A DNA stretch of 64,000 bases, taken from positions 124,001-188,000 of the forward strand of contig NZ_JAUQSW010000005.1 in the NCBI RefSeq assembly GCF_030581075.1. The letters run 5' to 3'. Each line of letters opens with the position of its first letter. Position 1 is the stretch's first letter. Source of the DNA: Hymenobacter cheonanensis. GTDB taxonomy: Bacteria; Bacteroidota; Bacteroidia; Cytophagales; Hymenobacteraceae. Shown here piece after piece: positions 42,725 to 51,154 of the stretch. The notes below the pieces were generated by a model. It was not told the DNA's origin. It ran no database searches and saw only the letters and a program-made list of their open reading frames with translations. The position numbers and the translations under genes were made by a program.

Positions 42725-43702
42725 ATGGGCCTCTTCGACTTTTTTAAGAAAGACAAGGAAAACAAGGAGCAGCAGCAAGCCCTCGACGAAGGCCTGCAGA
42801 AGACGAAAACCAACTTCTTCGACCAGCTCAGCAAGGCCGTGGTGGGCAAAAGCACCGTGGACGAGGCCGTGCTCGACGACCTCGAAACCTTGCTCGTGCA
42901 CGCCGACGTGGGCATCGACACGACGGTAAAAGTTATCGACCGCATCGAGAAGCGCGTGGCCCGCGACAAGTACGTGAACACCAATGAACTCGACCGCATC
43001 TTGCGTGAAGAGATTGTGGCCCTGCTCGACGCGCATGGCGACACCACGGGCTCGCGCGCCATCCTGGATAGGCCCGACAGCCCCGGCCACCCCTTTGTGA
43101 TAATGGTGGTGGGCGTGAACGGCGTGGGTAAAACCACGACCATTGGCAAGCTAGCCCACCGTTTTCACGCGGCGGGCAAGAAGGTGGTGCTGGGCGCGGC
43201 CGATACCTTCCGGGCCGCGGCTGTGGACCAACTCATTGTGTGGGGCCAGCGGGTGGGCGTGCCGGTCATTAGCCACGGCATGAACACCGACCCCGCCGCC
43301 GTGGCCTACGACGCCGTGCTGAAGGGCGTGGAGATGGGCGCCGATGTGGTAATTATCGACACCGCCGGCCGCCTGCACAACAAGGTGAACCTGATGAACG
43401 AGCTTAGCAAAATCAAGCGCGTAATGCAGAAAGTTATTCCGGAGGCGCCGCACGAGGTGTTGCTTGTGCTCGACGGCAGCACCGGCCAGAATGCCTTTTT
43501 GCAGGCCAAGGAGTTTACTCGTGCCACGGAGGTGTCGGCCCTGGCCATTACCAAGCTCGATGGCACGGCCAAGGGCGGCGTGGTTATCGGCATCAGTGAC
43601 CAGTTCAGCATCCCGGTGCGCTACATCGGAGTGGGTGAGAAGATGACTGATTTGCAGCTCTTCGACCGCCATACGTTCGTCAATTCGCTGTTCAAGAAAT
43701 AG
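42725..43702 (+). CDS. ftsY: Signal recognition particle receptor FtsY
   Basis: 325 residues. The NG domain is complete: G1 [33 protein letters not shown]3 [22 protein letters not shown] and the closing [15 protein letters not shown]. The acidic A domain is reduced to a short Lys/Glu N-terminus ([18 protein letters not shown]), common in this phylum. It docks SRP-ribosome complexes at the inner membrane. The gene is isolated from the rpmG unit by a terminator and a palindrome. Confidence 0.96.
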   Translation: MGLFDFFKKDKENKEQQQALDEGLQKTKTNFFDQLSKAVVGKSTVDEAVLDDLETLLVHADVGIDTTVKVIDRIEKRVARDKYVNTNELDRILREEIVALLDAHGDTTGSRAILDRPDSPGHPFVIMVVGVNGVGKTTTIGKLAHRFHAAGKKVVLGAADTFRAAAVDQLIVWGQRVGVPVISHGMNTDPAAVAYDAVLKGVEMGADVVIIDTAGRLHNKVNLMNELSKIKRVMQKVIPEAPHEVLLVLDGSTGQNAFLQAKEFTRATEVSALAITKLDGTAKGGVVIGISDQFSIPVRYIGVGEKMTDLQLFDRHTFVNSLFKK

Positions 43703-43726
43703 CCTTGGCACTGAAAAACGACCTAG

Positions 43727-43762
43727 CGAAAGCGCCCGGCAAACTACCGGGCGCTTTCGTGC
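43727..43762 (+). terminator. Terminator after ftsY
   Basis: Perfect 13-bp stem CGAAAGCGCCCGG / CCGGGCGCTTTCG (43727-43739 and 43747-43759). The T tract is weak. Confidence 0.65.
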
Positions 43763-43796
43763 GTTGGGGAAACTCATTCAGCTACCAGTTTTTGTG

Positions 43797-44240
43797 ATGC
43801 GCGTTCTATACCTGGCCTTGCTGGCCAGCGGCCTGCTAGCCGCCTGCAACTCCAATACCGACACCACCACGACCATCCCCAACGTGCCGGTAAACGTGCA
43901 GCTCGACCTGCTAGACCAGCAAAACAAGGCCCTGCGCTTCGATAATGGCGTGGTGGCCATTCCGCCGGGCAGCGCCAACGGCCAGGGTGGCGTAAAAGGC
44001 ATTTACGTGGTGCGCCAGAATGCCACGAGCTACCTGGCCTTCGAGCGCAACTGCCCTTACCAGCCCCTGAGCGCCTGCGCCACCGTGACACTCGACAAAA
44101 GCTCCCGTTTATTCTTTCGGGACAGTTGCTGCACTTCCCAATTCAATCTGCAAGGGCTCGTAACGGGCGGCCCGGCCCCGCGCTCGCTGCGCCAGTACAG
44201 CACCAGCCTGAGCGGTAGCTTACTGACAATCACGAACTAA
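43797..44240 (+). CDS. Rieske-like lipoprotein with cysteines in place of histidine ligands
   Basis: Lipobox LLAACNSN (Cys17), start at 43797 (MRVLYLALLASGLL). The body has the Rieske-fold order GVKGIYVVRQNATSYLAFER, NCPYQP, TVTLD, FFRDSCCTSQFNLQG and VTGGPAPRSLRQY. A true Rieske protein has CxH and CxxH. Here the first pair reads C86-P-Y with a second Cys at 94, and the second reads C111-C112. Many Bacteroidota lipoproteins look like this; whether they still bind a cluster is unknown. It is followed by a tRNA gene. Confidence 0.7.
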   Translation: MRVLYLALLASGLLAACNSNTDTTTTIPNVPVNVQLDLLDQQNKALRFDNGVVAIPPGSANGQGGVKGIYVVRQNATSYLAFERNCPYQPLSACATVTLDKSSRLFFRDSCCTSQFNLQGLVTGGPAPRSLRQYSTSLSGSLLTITN

Positions 44241-44282
44241 CGAAAATGCTGCGTAAAAAAACAGCAAATTTTTGCCGTCGGC

Positions 44283-44314
44283 TTGTTTTCTGAAAAAACC
44301 TGTTCCTATCTTTG
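44283..44314 (+). promoter_or_regulatory. Promoter of tRNA-Asn
   Basis: TTG (44283-44285), 21 nt, TATCTTTG (44307-44314), exact match to the TAnnTTTG consensus and 31 nt before the tRNA. Confidence 0.75.
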
Positions 44315-44345
44315 TGGCCCGAAAGCGCCGGTTTCGGGATATAAA

Positions 44346-44419
44346 GCTTCCTTAGCTCAGCCGGTTAGAGCATCTGACTGTTAATCAGAGGGTCCCTGGT
44401 TCGAGCCCAGGAGGGAGCG
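44346..44419 (+). tRNA. tRNA-Asn (anticodon GTT)
   Basis: Folded by eye: acceptor GCTTCCT with AGGGAGC (one G-T pair), D stem GCTC/GAGC, anticodon stem TCTGA/TCAGA with loop CTGTTAA (GTT at 44380-44382), T stem CCTGG/CCAGG with loop TTCGAGC, discriminator G. CCA is not encoded. Confidence 0.96.
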
Positions 44420-44430
44420 CTTTTAGGTAA

Positions 44431-44467
44431 AAGCCCGCTGTAAATCATGTATTTACAGCGGGCTTTT
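44431..44467 (+). terminator. Terminator after tRNA-Asn
   Basis: Perfect 15-bp stem AAGCCCGCTGTAAAT / ATTTACAGCGGGCTT followed by TTT. Confidence 0.85.
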
Positions 44468-44495
44468 TGTTGGATATTCTTTCTGTTTCAGCGTG

Positions 44496-45746
44496 CTAGC
44501 CCCGGCTGGGGCCGTAGAAGTTGCCGCCGTAGTCGCGCGCATGGTCGCGCCAGATGCTGTGGTAGTGAATCTGGCTATGGTAAACGATGCCGTTCTGGCA
44601 CACAAACTCAATCCAGACGCTGGGGCCGTCGATGCGCAGGTAGTCGCCCTGCGTGGTGAAATTGCCGGTGCCCGCGTAGGCGACGTAAGTATCGGCCAGC
44701 TGGTGCTGGTAGCTGGCTAGCAGGCTGGCGGCGGTGGCGTCGTCCGCATCGTTGACCCAGGGCGCCATCGCGGCCATCACGAGGGCTTGCTGAGCCTGGC
44801 TGAGCTGGCGGACTGGCAAGCCTATTTTAGTAGTGGGAAATTTGCCATCCTGCCCGGGGCCAAGTACCACGTCGAAGAAGCTCTGGCTGAGCCTGGCCTT
44901 GGCTTGCTGGGCCGGGGTGAGGCCGCGGAGCAGAGCTAGCATGGCCGCGGCCTCGGTGCTCATGGGGGAGTAGGTGCGGCCCTTGGGGAGCACTTTGGCG
45001 TTGGTGGTAGTAAAGCTAAGGGGCTCAACGCCCTCAAACTTGGGCGTAGCCCCGGTTACGGCCCCCTGGCCAAAGGTGACGTTGGTAGCCAGGTGGTGGC
45101 CGCCAAACTGGAGCATCCAGGTGCCGGTGGCAGAGGGCGTGCCCAGGAAGGCGATGAAATATACGCCGCTGCCGTAGTCGCCCGGACCCAGGCCGGGCGG
45201 GCCGCCGCGCCGCCCGCCAGCGCCGCGCCGCATACCCGGCGGGGGCGGGCCACCCATGCCGGGTGGGGGGCCACCAGGCCGCATACCGGGGGGCGGGCCG
45301 GCTCCCGGCCGGCCGGGCCCGAAGCCAGCGGGCGCCGCATTGAGGTTATCGTCGGCCGCCCGCAGCTGCTGAATTTCGCTGTAGCCTTCGTTGGCAGCGG
45401 TGCCGGTGGCGGCTTGTATCACGGCTAGCGCAGCCCTGGTTTGGGCGCTATCAAGGTCGCTCAGCTTCAGGCCTGGCCGGGGTACGAAGCTGGCCGGCAG
45501 GTTGGACCACTGCGCGGCCTTGGCGGCGGTAAAGTCCTGAAGCACAGTGTCGCGTTGGCTAGCGCTCAGTGTGGCCAGGAAGGCATTCGCCGCCTTCACT
45601 ACGTTAGCGGCAGGGCTGGCAGCCTGAGGGGCGGCTAACGAGCTAGCGGCAGGAGCGGCCGCAACGGAAGAAGTGCCAGGGTCTTGCTGGCAAGCGGTAC
45701 CAACCAGCAGCGCCGCGGCGGCGGCGAGGCAACTAAGAGATTTCAT
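44496..45746 (-). CDS. DUF3500 family lipoprotein with a Gly/Pro-rich insertion
   Basis: Lipobox LVGTACQQ (Cys19). The DUF3500 blocks are present: AANAFLATLSASQRDTVLQD, YFIAFLGTPSATGTWMLQFG, GHHLATNV, GVEPLSFT and the C-terminal WIEFVCQNG and YHSQIHYHSIWRDHARDYGG. Residues ~141-190 are an unusual low-complexity insertion of GGPPPGM-type repeats within the domain. Members are annotated as unknown; the repeated His residues near the end suggest metal binding. 416 residues. Transcribed alone. Confidence 0.85.
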   Translation of the reverse strand: MKSLSCLAAAAALLVGTACQQDPGTSSVAAAPAASSLAAPQAASPAANVVKAANAFLATLSASQRDTVLQDFTAAKAAQWSNLPASFVPRPGLKLSDLDSAQTRAALAVIQAATGTAANEGYSEIQQLRAADDNLNAAPAGFGPGRPGAGPPPGMRPGGPPPGMGGPPPPGMRRGAGGRRGGPPGLGPGDYGSGVYFIAFLGTPSATGTWMLQFGGHHLATNVTFGQGAVTGATPKFEGVEPLSFTTTNAKVLPKGRTYSPMSTEAAAMLALLRGLTPAQQAKARLSQSFFDVVLGPGQDGKFPTTKIGLPVRQLSQAQQALVMAAMAPWVNDADDATAASLLASYQHQLADTYVAYAGTGNFTTQGDYLRIDGPSVWIEFVCQNGIVYHSQIHYHSIWRDHARDYGGNFYGPSRG

Positions 45747-45910
45747 GCAAGTAAACAGTTAACTAGGAGTGGGATAAGCTGTCTTAGTAAGTATTGACGG
45801 AGAAGCGGGCGAGTTGGTGAGGCCATAGTCAGGATAGCTGCCAGGTAGCAAATGAGGTAGTATCTGATAGTTTGGCTGTGATGATAATCGTCTAAAAGTC
45901 AAGTAGTTTA

Positions 45911-46516
45911 TTAGTTATTTTCAGTCGCTAAGCTGGCTTTCCAGATAAGCATTTCACCCTTGCCGGTGGGCACTACCACGCTCGTGACGCCGGGGGTGGC
46001 CTGCACTAGGGCGGTAAATGACTGAAGCTGCTCGTGGTGCGACACCGCATTATCGACCACTACCAACCCGCCAGGCCGCACCAGGGGCAGGAGCCGGGGC
46101 CAGAGTTCGACGTATTGTGAGCGGTCGGCATCGAGAAACACGAAGTCGAAGGGGGCCAGGGAGGTGCGCGCTAGCCAGTCGGCTACCGGGGCGGGCACCT
46201 GCGTAATGCACTCGCTGAGGCCCACTTGCGCGAAATTGGCGCGGGCCAGGGCGGCCCGGGTGGCATTCAGCTCTACGGTCGTGACGTGCCCGCCGGTGGC
46301 CTGGCAGGCATCGGCCAGCCAAATGGTGGAGTAGCCGGTAGACGTGCCGATTTCCAGGATGCGCCGGGCGCCGACGGCTTGCAGCAGCAGGGCCAGAAAC
46401 GGACCCGTATCGGGCGTGATGTTGAGGTAGCGGTCGGCCCGCTGGGCCACCTGCTGGTCGTGGGCCTGATAATCGGCCGCCAGCTGCTGAAGAAAAGCAA
46501 GTCGTGACTCGGTCAT
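45911..46516 (-). CDS. SAM-dependent O-methyltransferase
   Basis: The ATG at 46516 (MTESRLAFLQQLAADYQAHD) is a better start than the longer frame from 46612. 201 residues of a COMT-like class I fold: ILEIGTSTGYSTIWLADACQ is motif I, VTTVELNATRAALAR includes the acidic residue that binds the ribose, FDFVFLDADRSQYVELWPRL holds the metal Asp, and RPGGLVVVDNAVSH holds Asp-Asn. The substrate is unknown. No neighbour gives a hint. Confidence 0.85.
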   Translation of the reverse strand: MTESRLAFLQQLAADYQAHDQQVAQRADRYLNITPDTGPFLALLLQAVGARRILEIGTSTGYSTIWLADACQATGGHVTTVELNATRAALARANFAQVGLSECITQVPAPVADWLARTSLAPFDFVFLDADRSQYVELWPRLLPLVRPGGLVVVDNAVSHHEQLQSFTALVQATPGVTSVVVPTGKGEMLIWKASLATENN

Positions 46517-46745
46517 AAAAAGCGCGCGGGATGCGGAGAGCGTAGCTACTCGGGGCCTATGGCCGGCAAGATGCAGGCGGAAGCCGGGGCTTTTCGCCGA
46601 AATTTTACACATCAGCCGATTTCATCGCCCGGCGCCCGCTATTTGCCGGCTAGCCCGGCGCGCCGGGCCAAGGCCAGCGCAATGAGCCACCAGCGTGCCG
46701 GCGCGTGGGCGGGCCGTTGGCCCATCAAGGTAGCCCCTTACATGC

Positions 46746-46780
46746 AAACGGGCCCCTGGCTGCACGCCAGGGGCCCGTTT
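46746..46780. terminator. Strong hairpin, probably the original symporter terminator
   Basis: Perfect 14-bp stem AAACGGGCCCCTGG / CCAGGGGCCCGTTT with a 7-nt loop and T/A ends. It is now separated from the symporter gene by the IS element. Confidence 0.75.
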
Positions 46781-46827
46781 GAGGGAGATAAGTGGCCTAG
46801 GTTGTACGGACAATTACATTTGCGTTC

Positions 46828-47202
46828 GTGAGTAATCTAGATGAAATCAGTGACGACGCGTGGGCGGCCTTGGCGCCGCATTTGGCAGGCAAAGCGGGCG
46901 ACGTGGGCCGCACAGGGACTGATAACCGCCTCTTTCTCAACGCTGTGTTCTGGGTAGCGCGCCACGGCTGCGCCTGGCGGGCACTACCAGCTCGCTTTGG
47001 CAAGCACGATACGCTGCGCAAACGCAGCCGGCGCTGGGCCCAAAAAGGGATTTGGCAGCGCTTGTTCCAGGCCGTACAGCGCCCCGACCTGGACTGGGTA
47101 ATGCTGGATTCGACCGTCGTGCGGGCCCATGCGCAGGCGGCGGGTAGCCGAAAAAAAGCCGTGTCGGCGACGAAGCCCTCGGCCGCAGCCGCGGCGGGCT
47201 GA
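46828..47202 (+). CDS. IS5-family transposase, frame A (N-terminal part)
   Basis: 124 residues. LFLNAVFWVARHGCAWRALP and WQRLFQAVQRPDLDWVMLDS are the family N-terminal region and the first catalytic Asp (DST). After the slippery site, this frame ends in an Ala-rich tail. The first residues overlap the left part of the element. It needs a -1 shift at 47151-47157 to make full-length transposase. Alone it may act as a regulator of transposition. Confidence 0.9.
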   Translation: MSNLDEISDDAWAALAPHLAGKAGDVGRTGTDNRLFLNAVFWVARHGCAWRALPARFGKHDTLRKRSRRWAQKGIWQRLFQAVQRPDLDWVMLDSTVVRAHAQAAGSRKKAVSATKPSAAAAAG

Positions 47203-47588
47203 GCACCAAGATACACGTGCTGGCTGACGCCCAGGGCCGGCCGGTGCAGGCTGTGCTTAGCGCGGGCCAGCAGCACGATTGCCGGCGGGCGCTGGACTTG
47301 CTGCAAGCCGTGCAGAAAGCCGGCAAAGTACTGGCCGACAAGGCCTATGATACGAACCAGGTGCTGGCCGCTGTGGCTGCCCTGGGGGCCGAGGCCGTCA
47401 TTCCCAGCCAGCCCCGGCGCCGCATCGCCCGCCCGGTAGATACGGCCGGCTACCGGCAGCGCAACCGGATTGAGCGGCTGATGAGCCGGCTCAAGCAGTT
47501 TCGTCGGTTGGCCACGCGCTACGATAAAACGGCCAGCAGCTACCTCGGCTTTGTCCATTTCGTGTGTGCCATGCTTTGGCTTCGCTAA
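47148..47588 (+). CDS. IS5-family transposase, frame B (C-terminal part)
   Basis: The frame is open from 47148, after a stop at 47145, and runs to TAA inside the right inverted repeat. It supplies GRSRGGLSTKIHVLADAQGR, the second Asp in VLADKAYDTNQ and the family closing RNRIERLMSRLKQFRRLATR with the catalytic Glu. It is reached by a -1 shift at the A AAA AAA heptamer 47151-47157. An internal GTG at 47217 could also start it. Confidence 0.9.
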   Translation, partial: PKKSRVGDEALGRSRGGLSTKIHVLADAQGRPVQAVLSAGQQHDCRRALDLLQAVQKAGKVLADKAYDTNQVLAAVAALGAEAVIPSQPRRRIARPVDTAGYRQRNRIERLMSRLKQFRRLATRYDKTASSYLGFVHFVCAMLWLR

Positions 47589-47610
47589 TTGTCCGTACAA
47601 CCTAGTCGGC

Positions 47611-49299
47611 CTACCAGAATACCGAGTACAGCGCCACGATGATGCCGATTATCAGCACGGCGCCGCCCACGAAAGTGGCGTGGGGCTTGAACATCGACGA
47701 GTCGATTTCGAGGCCGTTGGTTTTTACACCGCGCGCGTTTTCGAGGAGGCTGATGAGCACCATGCCGATGATGCAGAACATGAACACGAAGCCCATGCGG
47801 TCGAGAAACGGAATCTCATAGATGCTGGAGCCTTCGGGCCGCACGGCAAAGCCAAACGGGGCCAGGAACGACAAATCCATCATGCCGGGCAAAAACTTGA
47901 GCAGCACCGATAGCAGGAACCCGCCGATGGTGGCAAACAGCGCCGCGCTCGACGTGGCTTTTTTCCAGAAGAAGCCCAGGATGAACATGGCAAAAATACC
48001 CGGCGACACAAAGCCCGTGTACTCCTGAATGTACTGAAAACCACCCTTTTTGTCGATGCCCAGGTGCGGGGCAATGAGCACGCCCAGAATCATGGCTACG
48101 ACCACGGCAATCTTGCCGGTGGCTACCAGGGTTTTCTCCGAAGCGGTGGGGTTGATGACCTTCTTGTATACGTCGAGCGTGAAGATGGTGGCAATCGAGT
48201 TGGCTTTGCCGGCTAGCGAGGCCACCACGGCCGCCGTGAGGGCGGCAAACGACAGGCCTTTGAGGCCCACCGGCAAGATGTTGAGCAGTACCGGGTAAGC
48301 ACGGTCAGGATTCAGGTCGGCGCCCGAGCCGAACTCGCCGGCGCCAAACACATTCTGCTTGTAGAGCACGTAGGCCGCGATGCCCGGAATAACCACGATA
48401 ACCGGCATCAGGAGCTTCAGGAAAGCGGCGAAGAGCAGGCCGCCGCGGGCCGTGGGCAGGTCGGCGCCGAGGGCGCGCTGCGTGATGTACTGGTTGCAGC
48501 CCCAGTAGTTGAGGTTCACAATCCACATGCCCCCTAGCAGCACGGTGAGGCCCGGCAGGTCGAGGTAGTTGGGGTTGTCGCGCTTGAAAATCATGTGGAA
48601 GTGGTCGTTGGCGGCCGTCTTCATGATGCTGAAGCCGTTGAGGATGCCCGTGGTGCCGTTGTGCTCGGCCACTAGGGTCAGGGCCAGGTAGGTAGTGGCC
48701 AGCCCGCCCAGGATGAGGAAGAACACCTGGATAACGTCCGTAAAACCAATTACTTTCATGCCGCCCAGCGTAATAATCACGGCGAAGATGGCCAGCGCGT
48801 ACATGCAGAAGTTCAGGTTCAGGCCGGCGATGCTGCTCACGGCAATGGCGCCGAGGTAGAGAATCGACGTCAGGTTTACCACCACGTAGAGCAAGAGCCA
48901 GAAAATGGCCATAATCATGGCCACCGTGCCGTTGTAGCGCTGGTGCAGAAACTGCGGCATGGTGAAAATCCGGTTTTTGAGATACACCGGAATGAAGAAC
49001 ACCGCCACGATGATGAGCGTGATGGAGGCCATCCACTCGTAGGTGGCGATGGCTAGCCCCATCTTGAAGCCCGAGCCAGACATGCCCACAAATTGCTCGG
49101 CCGAGATGTTGCTGGCAATCAGCGACGAGCCGATGGCCCACCACGTGAGCGAGCCCTCGGCCAGGAAGTAGTCTTTCGAATCGCCCTCCACGGTGCCATC
49201 GTGGCCCGTTTTGCGGTTATAAATCCAGAGGCCGTAGCCGGCGACGATTAAAAAGTAAACAAAAAAGACTATGTAGTCTAGCGTAGCCAGCTGGTGCAT
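47611..49299 (-). CDS. Sodium/sugar symporter (SSS family)
   Basis: 562 residues with about 14 helices, starting MHQLATLDYIVFFVYFLIVA at 49299; the extra 13 codons upstream have no family match. SGSGFKMGLAIATYEWMASI, TMPQFLHQRY and the GCNQYITQRALGADL motif place it with SglT-type sugar symporters. It brings a sugar in with Na+. The divergently unrelated IS sits at its 3' end. The GH43 gene lies just upstream on the same strand with an 88-nt gap, so uptake and hydrolysis of plant-type oligosaccharides are probably linked. Confidence 0.9.
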   Translation of the reverse strand: MHQLATLDYIVFFVYFLIVAGYGLWIYNRKTGHDGTVEGDSKDYFLAEGSLTWWAIGSSLIASNISAEQFVGMSGSGFKMGLAIATYEWMASITLIIVAVFFIPVYLKNRIFTMPQFLHQRYNGTVAMIMAIFWLLLYVVVNLTSILYLGAIAVSSIAGLNLNFCMYALAIFAVIITLGGMKVIGFTDVIQVFFLILGGLATTYLALTLVAEHNGTTGILNGFSIMKTAANDHFHMIFKRDNPNYLDLPGLTVLLGGMWIVNLNYWGCNQYITQRALGADLPTARGGLLFAAFLKLLMPVIVVIPGIAAYVLYKQNVFGAGEFGSGADLNPDRAYPVLLNILPVGLKGLSFAALTAAVVASLAGKANSIATIFTLDVYKKVINPTASEKTLVATGKIAVVVAMILGVLIAPHLGIDKKGGFQYIQEYTGFVSPGIFAMFILGFFWKKATSSAALFATIGGFLLSVLLKFLPGMMDLSFLAPFGFAVRPEGSSIYEIPFLDRMGFVFMFCIIGMVLISLLENARGVKTNGLEIDSSMFKPHATFVGGAVLIIGIIVALYSVFW

Positions 49300-49387
49300 A
49301 GGGCGGGAAAAAACGAATGGAAAACGAAAGTAGGGCAAATATCAGCTTGCATACCTATGCAAACGATTGCACGATTGAAAATCAACC

Positions 49388-51019
49388 CTACGGCGCCACG
49401 TGCCACCAGTCGATGGCGGCGTAGCCTGGCGCCCCATCGGTCATGGTGCTCAGGCAGAAGAGCCCCAGCTTGGCGCCCACCCAGCGCCCCTCCCGGGCCG
49501 TGAACTCGGGGCCGAGCAAAGTGAATTGCCGGCCATCGAGGCTGTAGCTGAACTGGCAGCGTGCCCCGGCCCGCACCGCCACGCGCAGGTAGAGCGGCTG
49601 GCCGGCGGCCAGGGGCGGCGCGGTGGCCGCAGTGGTTTCGGCCGCGCCCTTGTCGGCCTGGAGGCAGGTGGTTTGGCTGAGGGCCAGCCAGCCGTCGGGC
49701 TGGCGCGTGAGGCTGAGGGTGGCGTAGTCCAGGCCCAGCACTACCAGGCCGGCGCGGTCGCCGGTAGCCAGGCCTTGCAGCGTAAGCTTGGCGGTGGCCG
49801 TGAACCGCTCGGCGGGCAGCTTTTGCAGCAGCAGGCTGGGCACGAGGTAGAGATTTGGGGCTTCGGCCGGGGCGGGCCCGGCCGCCAGGGCTAGCTGGCC
49901 GGGCGCGGCGGCCGGCAACCCGGCCAGCCACTGCGGCTGCGGGTTGGCCTGCCACTGCCATTGCAGGCCGGGCCGGCCGCTGGCAAATTCATCAGAGGTG
50001 GCCGGCACGGCCAGGGGCACCTTGCCGGGCACGGCCGGCTTGCGGTAGCCGGGCACGGGCTCGCCGGTGCCGTCGCCGTCGGGGTCGAGGCCGATAATGG
50101 GCCAGTCGTTTTGCCAAACCATCGGTTGCAGGTGCACTACCCGGCCGTAGGCGCCCTGGTCCTGAAAGTGCAGAAACCAATCCTGCCTGCCATCGGGCGT
50201 ATCGACCCACGCGCCTTGGTGCGGGCCATTGACGGGGCTTTTTCCCTGAGCCATGACGACTTTGTCTTCGTAAGGCCCGAACACCTGCTTGCTGCGCAAG
50301 GCCACCTGCCAGCCGGTTTTCACGCCGCCGCCCGGCGCAAAAATGTAGTAGTAGCCGTGGCGCTTGTAAAGCTTCGGTCCCTCGATGGTGGGGTGGTCTT
50401 TATGCCCATCAAAAACCAGCTTGTCTTCTCCGAGCAGGCCTAGCCCGTCGGGCGTCATTTCGCTCACGTGAAGCACGCTCTTGATGCCTGCCCGGCTGCC
50501 CGCAAAAGCGTGCACGAGGTAGGCGCGGCCGTCCTCATCCCAGAAGGGGCAGGGGTCAATCCAGCCCTTGGCCGCCTTCACGCACACCGGCGCGCTCCAA
50601 GGGCCGGCGGGGTTTGGGGCCGTGGTCACGAAAATACCTAGGTCGGGGTCGGGGTAGTAGAGGTAAAATTTGCCCTGGTGGTAGCGCAGCGCCGGGGCCC
50701 ACACGCCGTTGCCGGGCTGCACGTGGGCGTAGCGGTCGCGCGGCGGCTGCACGGGCAGCGCGTGGCCGATTATCGTCCAGTTAACGAGGTCTTTAGAATG
50801 CAGAATGGGCAGCCCCGGCGCCATATTGAAGCTCGACGAGGTGAGGTAGTAGTCGGCGCCTACGCGCACCACGTCGGGGTCAGAGTAGTCGGCGTAGAGC
50901 ACTGGGTTTTTATAGCGGCCATTACCCAGGTCGGGCACCCAGGGAGCGGGCGTTTGGGCCGGTGCCACCAAGGCTCGGCAGGCAGCAGCTAGGGCAAAAA
51001 ACAAGGCAAGCAGGCGCAT
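49388..51019 (-). CDS. Glycoside hydrolase family 43 (beta-xylosidase/arabinofuranosidase-like)
   Basis: A signal peptide (to APAQ) is followed by a five-bladed propeller. The general base is in KNPVLYADYSDPDVVRVG, the pKa modulator in GWIDPCPFWDEDGR and the acid Glu in HPTIEGPKLYKRHGYYYI. The C-terminal ~190 residues are a beta-sandwich (DUF1349/concanavalin-like; WQWQANPQPQWL, FCLSTMTDGAPGYAAIDWWH). 543 residues and two domains suit GH43 subfamilies acting on xylan or arabinan side chains. Exported to the periplasm or outside; no T9SS tail. Paired with the symporter downstream. Confidence 0.9.
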   Translation of the reverse strand: MRLLALFFALAAACRALVAPAQTPAPWVPDLGNGRYKNPVLYADYSDPDVVRVGADYYLTSSSFNMAPGLPILHSKDLVNWTIIGHALPVQPPRDRYAHVQPGNGVWAPALRYHQGKFYLYYPDPDLGIFVTTAPNPAGPWSAPVCVKAAKGWIDPCPFWDEDGRAYLVHAFAGSRAGIKSVLHVSEMTPDGLGLLGEDKLVFDGHKDHPTIEGPKLYKRHGYYYIFAPGGGVKTGWQVALRSKQVFGPYEDKVVMAQGKSPVNGPHQGAWVDTPDGRQDWFLHFQDQGAYGRVVHLQPMVWQNDWPIIGLDPDGDGTGEPVPGYRKPAVPGKVPLAVPATSDEFASGRPGLQWQWQANPQPQWLAGLPAAAPGQLALAAGPAPAEAPNLYLVPSLLLQKLPAERFTATAKLTLQGLATGDRAGLVVLGLDYATLSLTRQPDGWLALSQTTCLQADKGAAETTAATAPPLAAGQPLYLRVAVRAGARCQFSYSLDGRQFTLLGPEFTAREGRWVGAKLGLFCLSTMTDGAPGYAAIDWWHVAP

Positions 51020-51123
51020 GGCGGGCGGGTAAAGGCCGGAAGCAAAACCTGAAAGTAGAAAAAGGTGGCTGATAGCTGCATGGCGGGCGGCGGGCGGTGC
51101 CGCGAGCTAGTAACGCGGCGTTG

Positions 51124-51131
51124 TATTTTTG
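51124..51131 (+). promoter_or_regulatory. Candidate -7 element of the surface-sugar cluster
   Basis: TATTTTTG matches TAnnTTTG exactly and lies 24 nt before the GTG start at 51155. No TTG at the expected -33 position, so only half the promoter is visible. Confidence 0.4.
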
Positions 51132-51154
51132 TAGGCATACCTACTTTGTTGCTT

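Larger units (their letters stand above)
46800..47602 (+). mobile_element. IS5-family insertion sequence (IS427/IS1031-like)
   Basis: 803 bp with 17-bp perfect terminal inverted repeats GGTTGTACGGACAATTA / TAATTGTCCGTACAACC, flanked on both sides by TA (46798-46799 and 47603-47604), the usual 2-bp target duplication. It contains two overlapping transposase frames. It appears complete and possibly active. It sits 8 nt beyond the stop codon of the symporter gene. Confidence 0.92.

Noticed and set aside
44253..44282. Attenuator or riboswitch upstream of tRNA-Asn
   Set aside because: Only A/T-rich sequence before the promoter; no conserved fold is visible.
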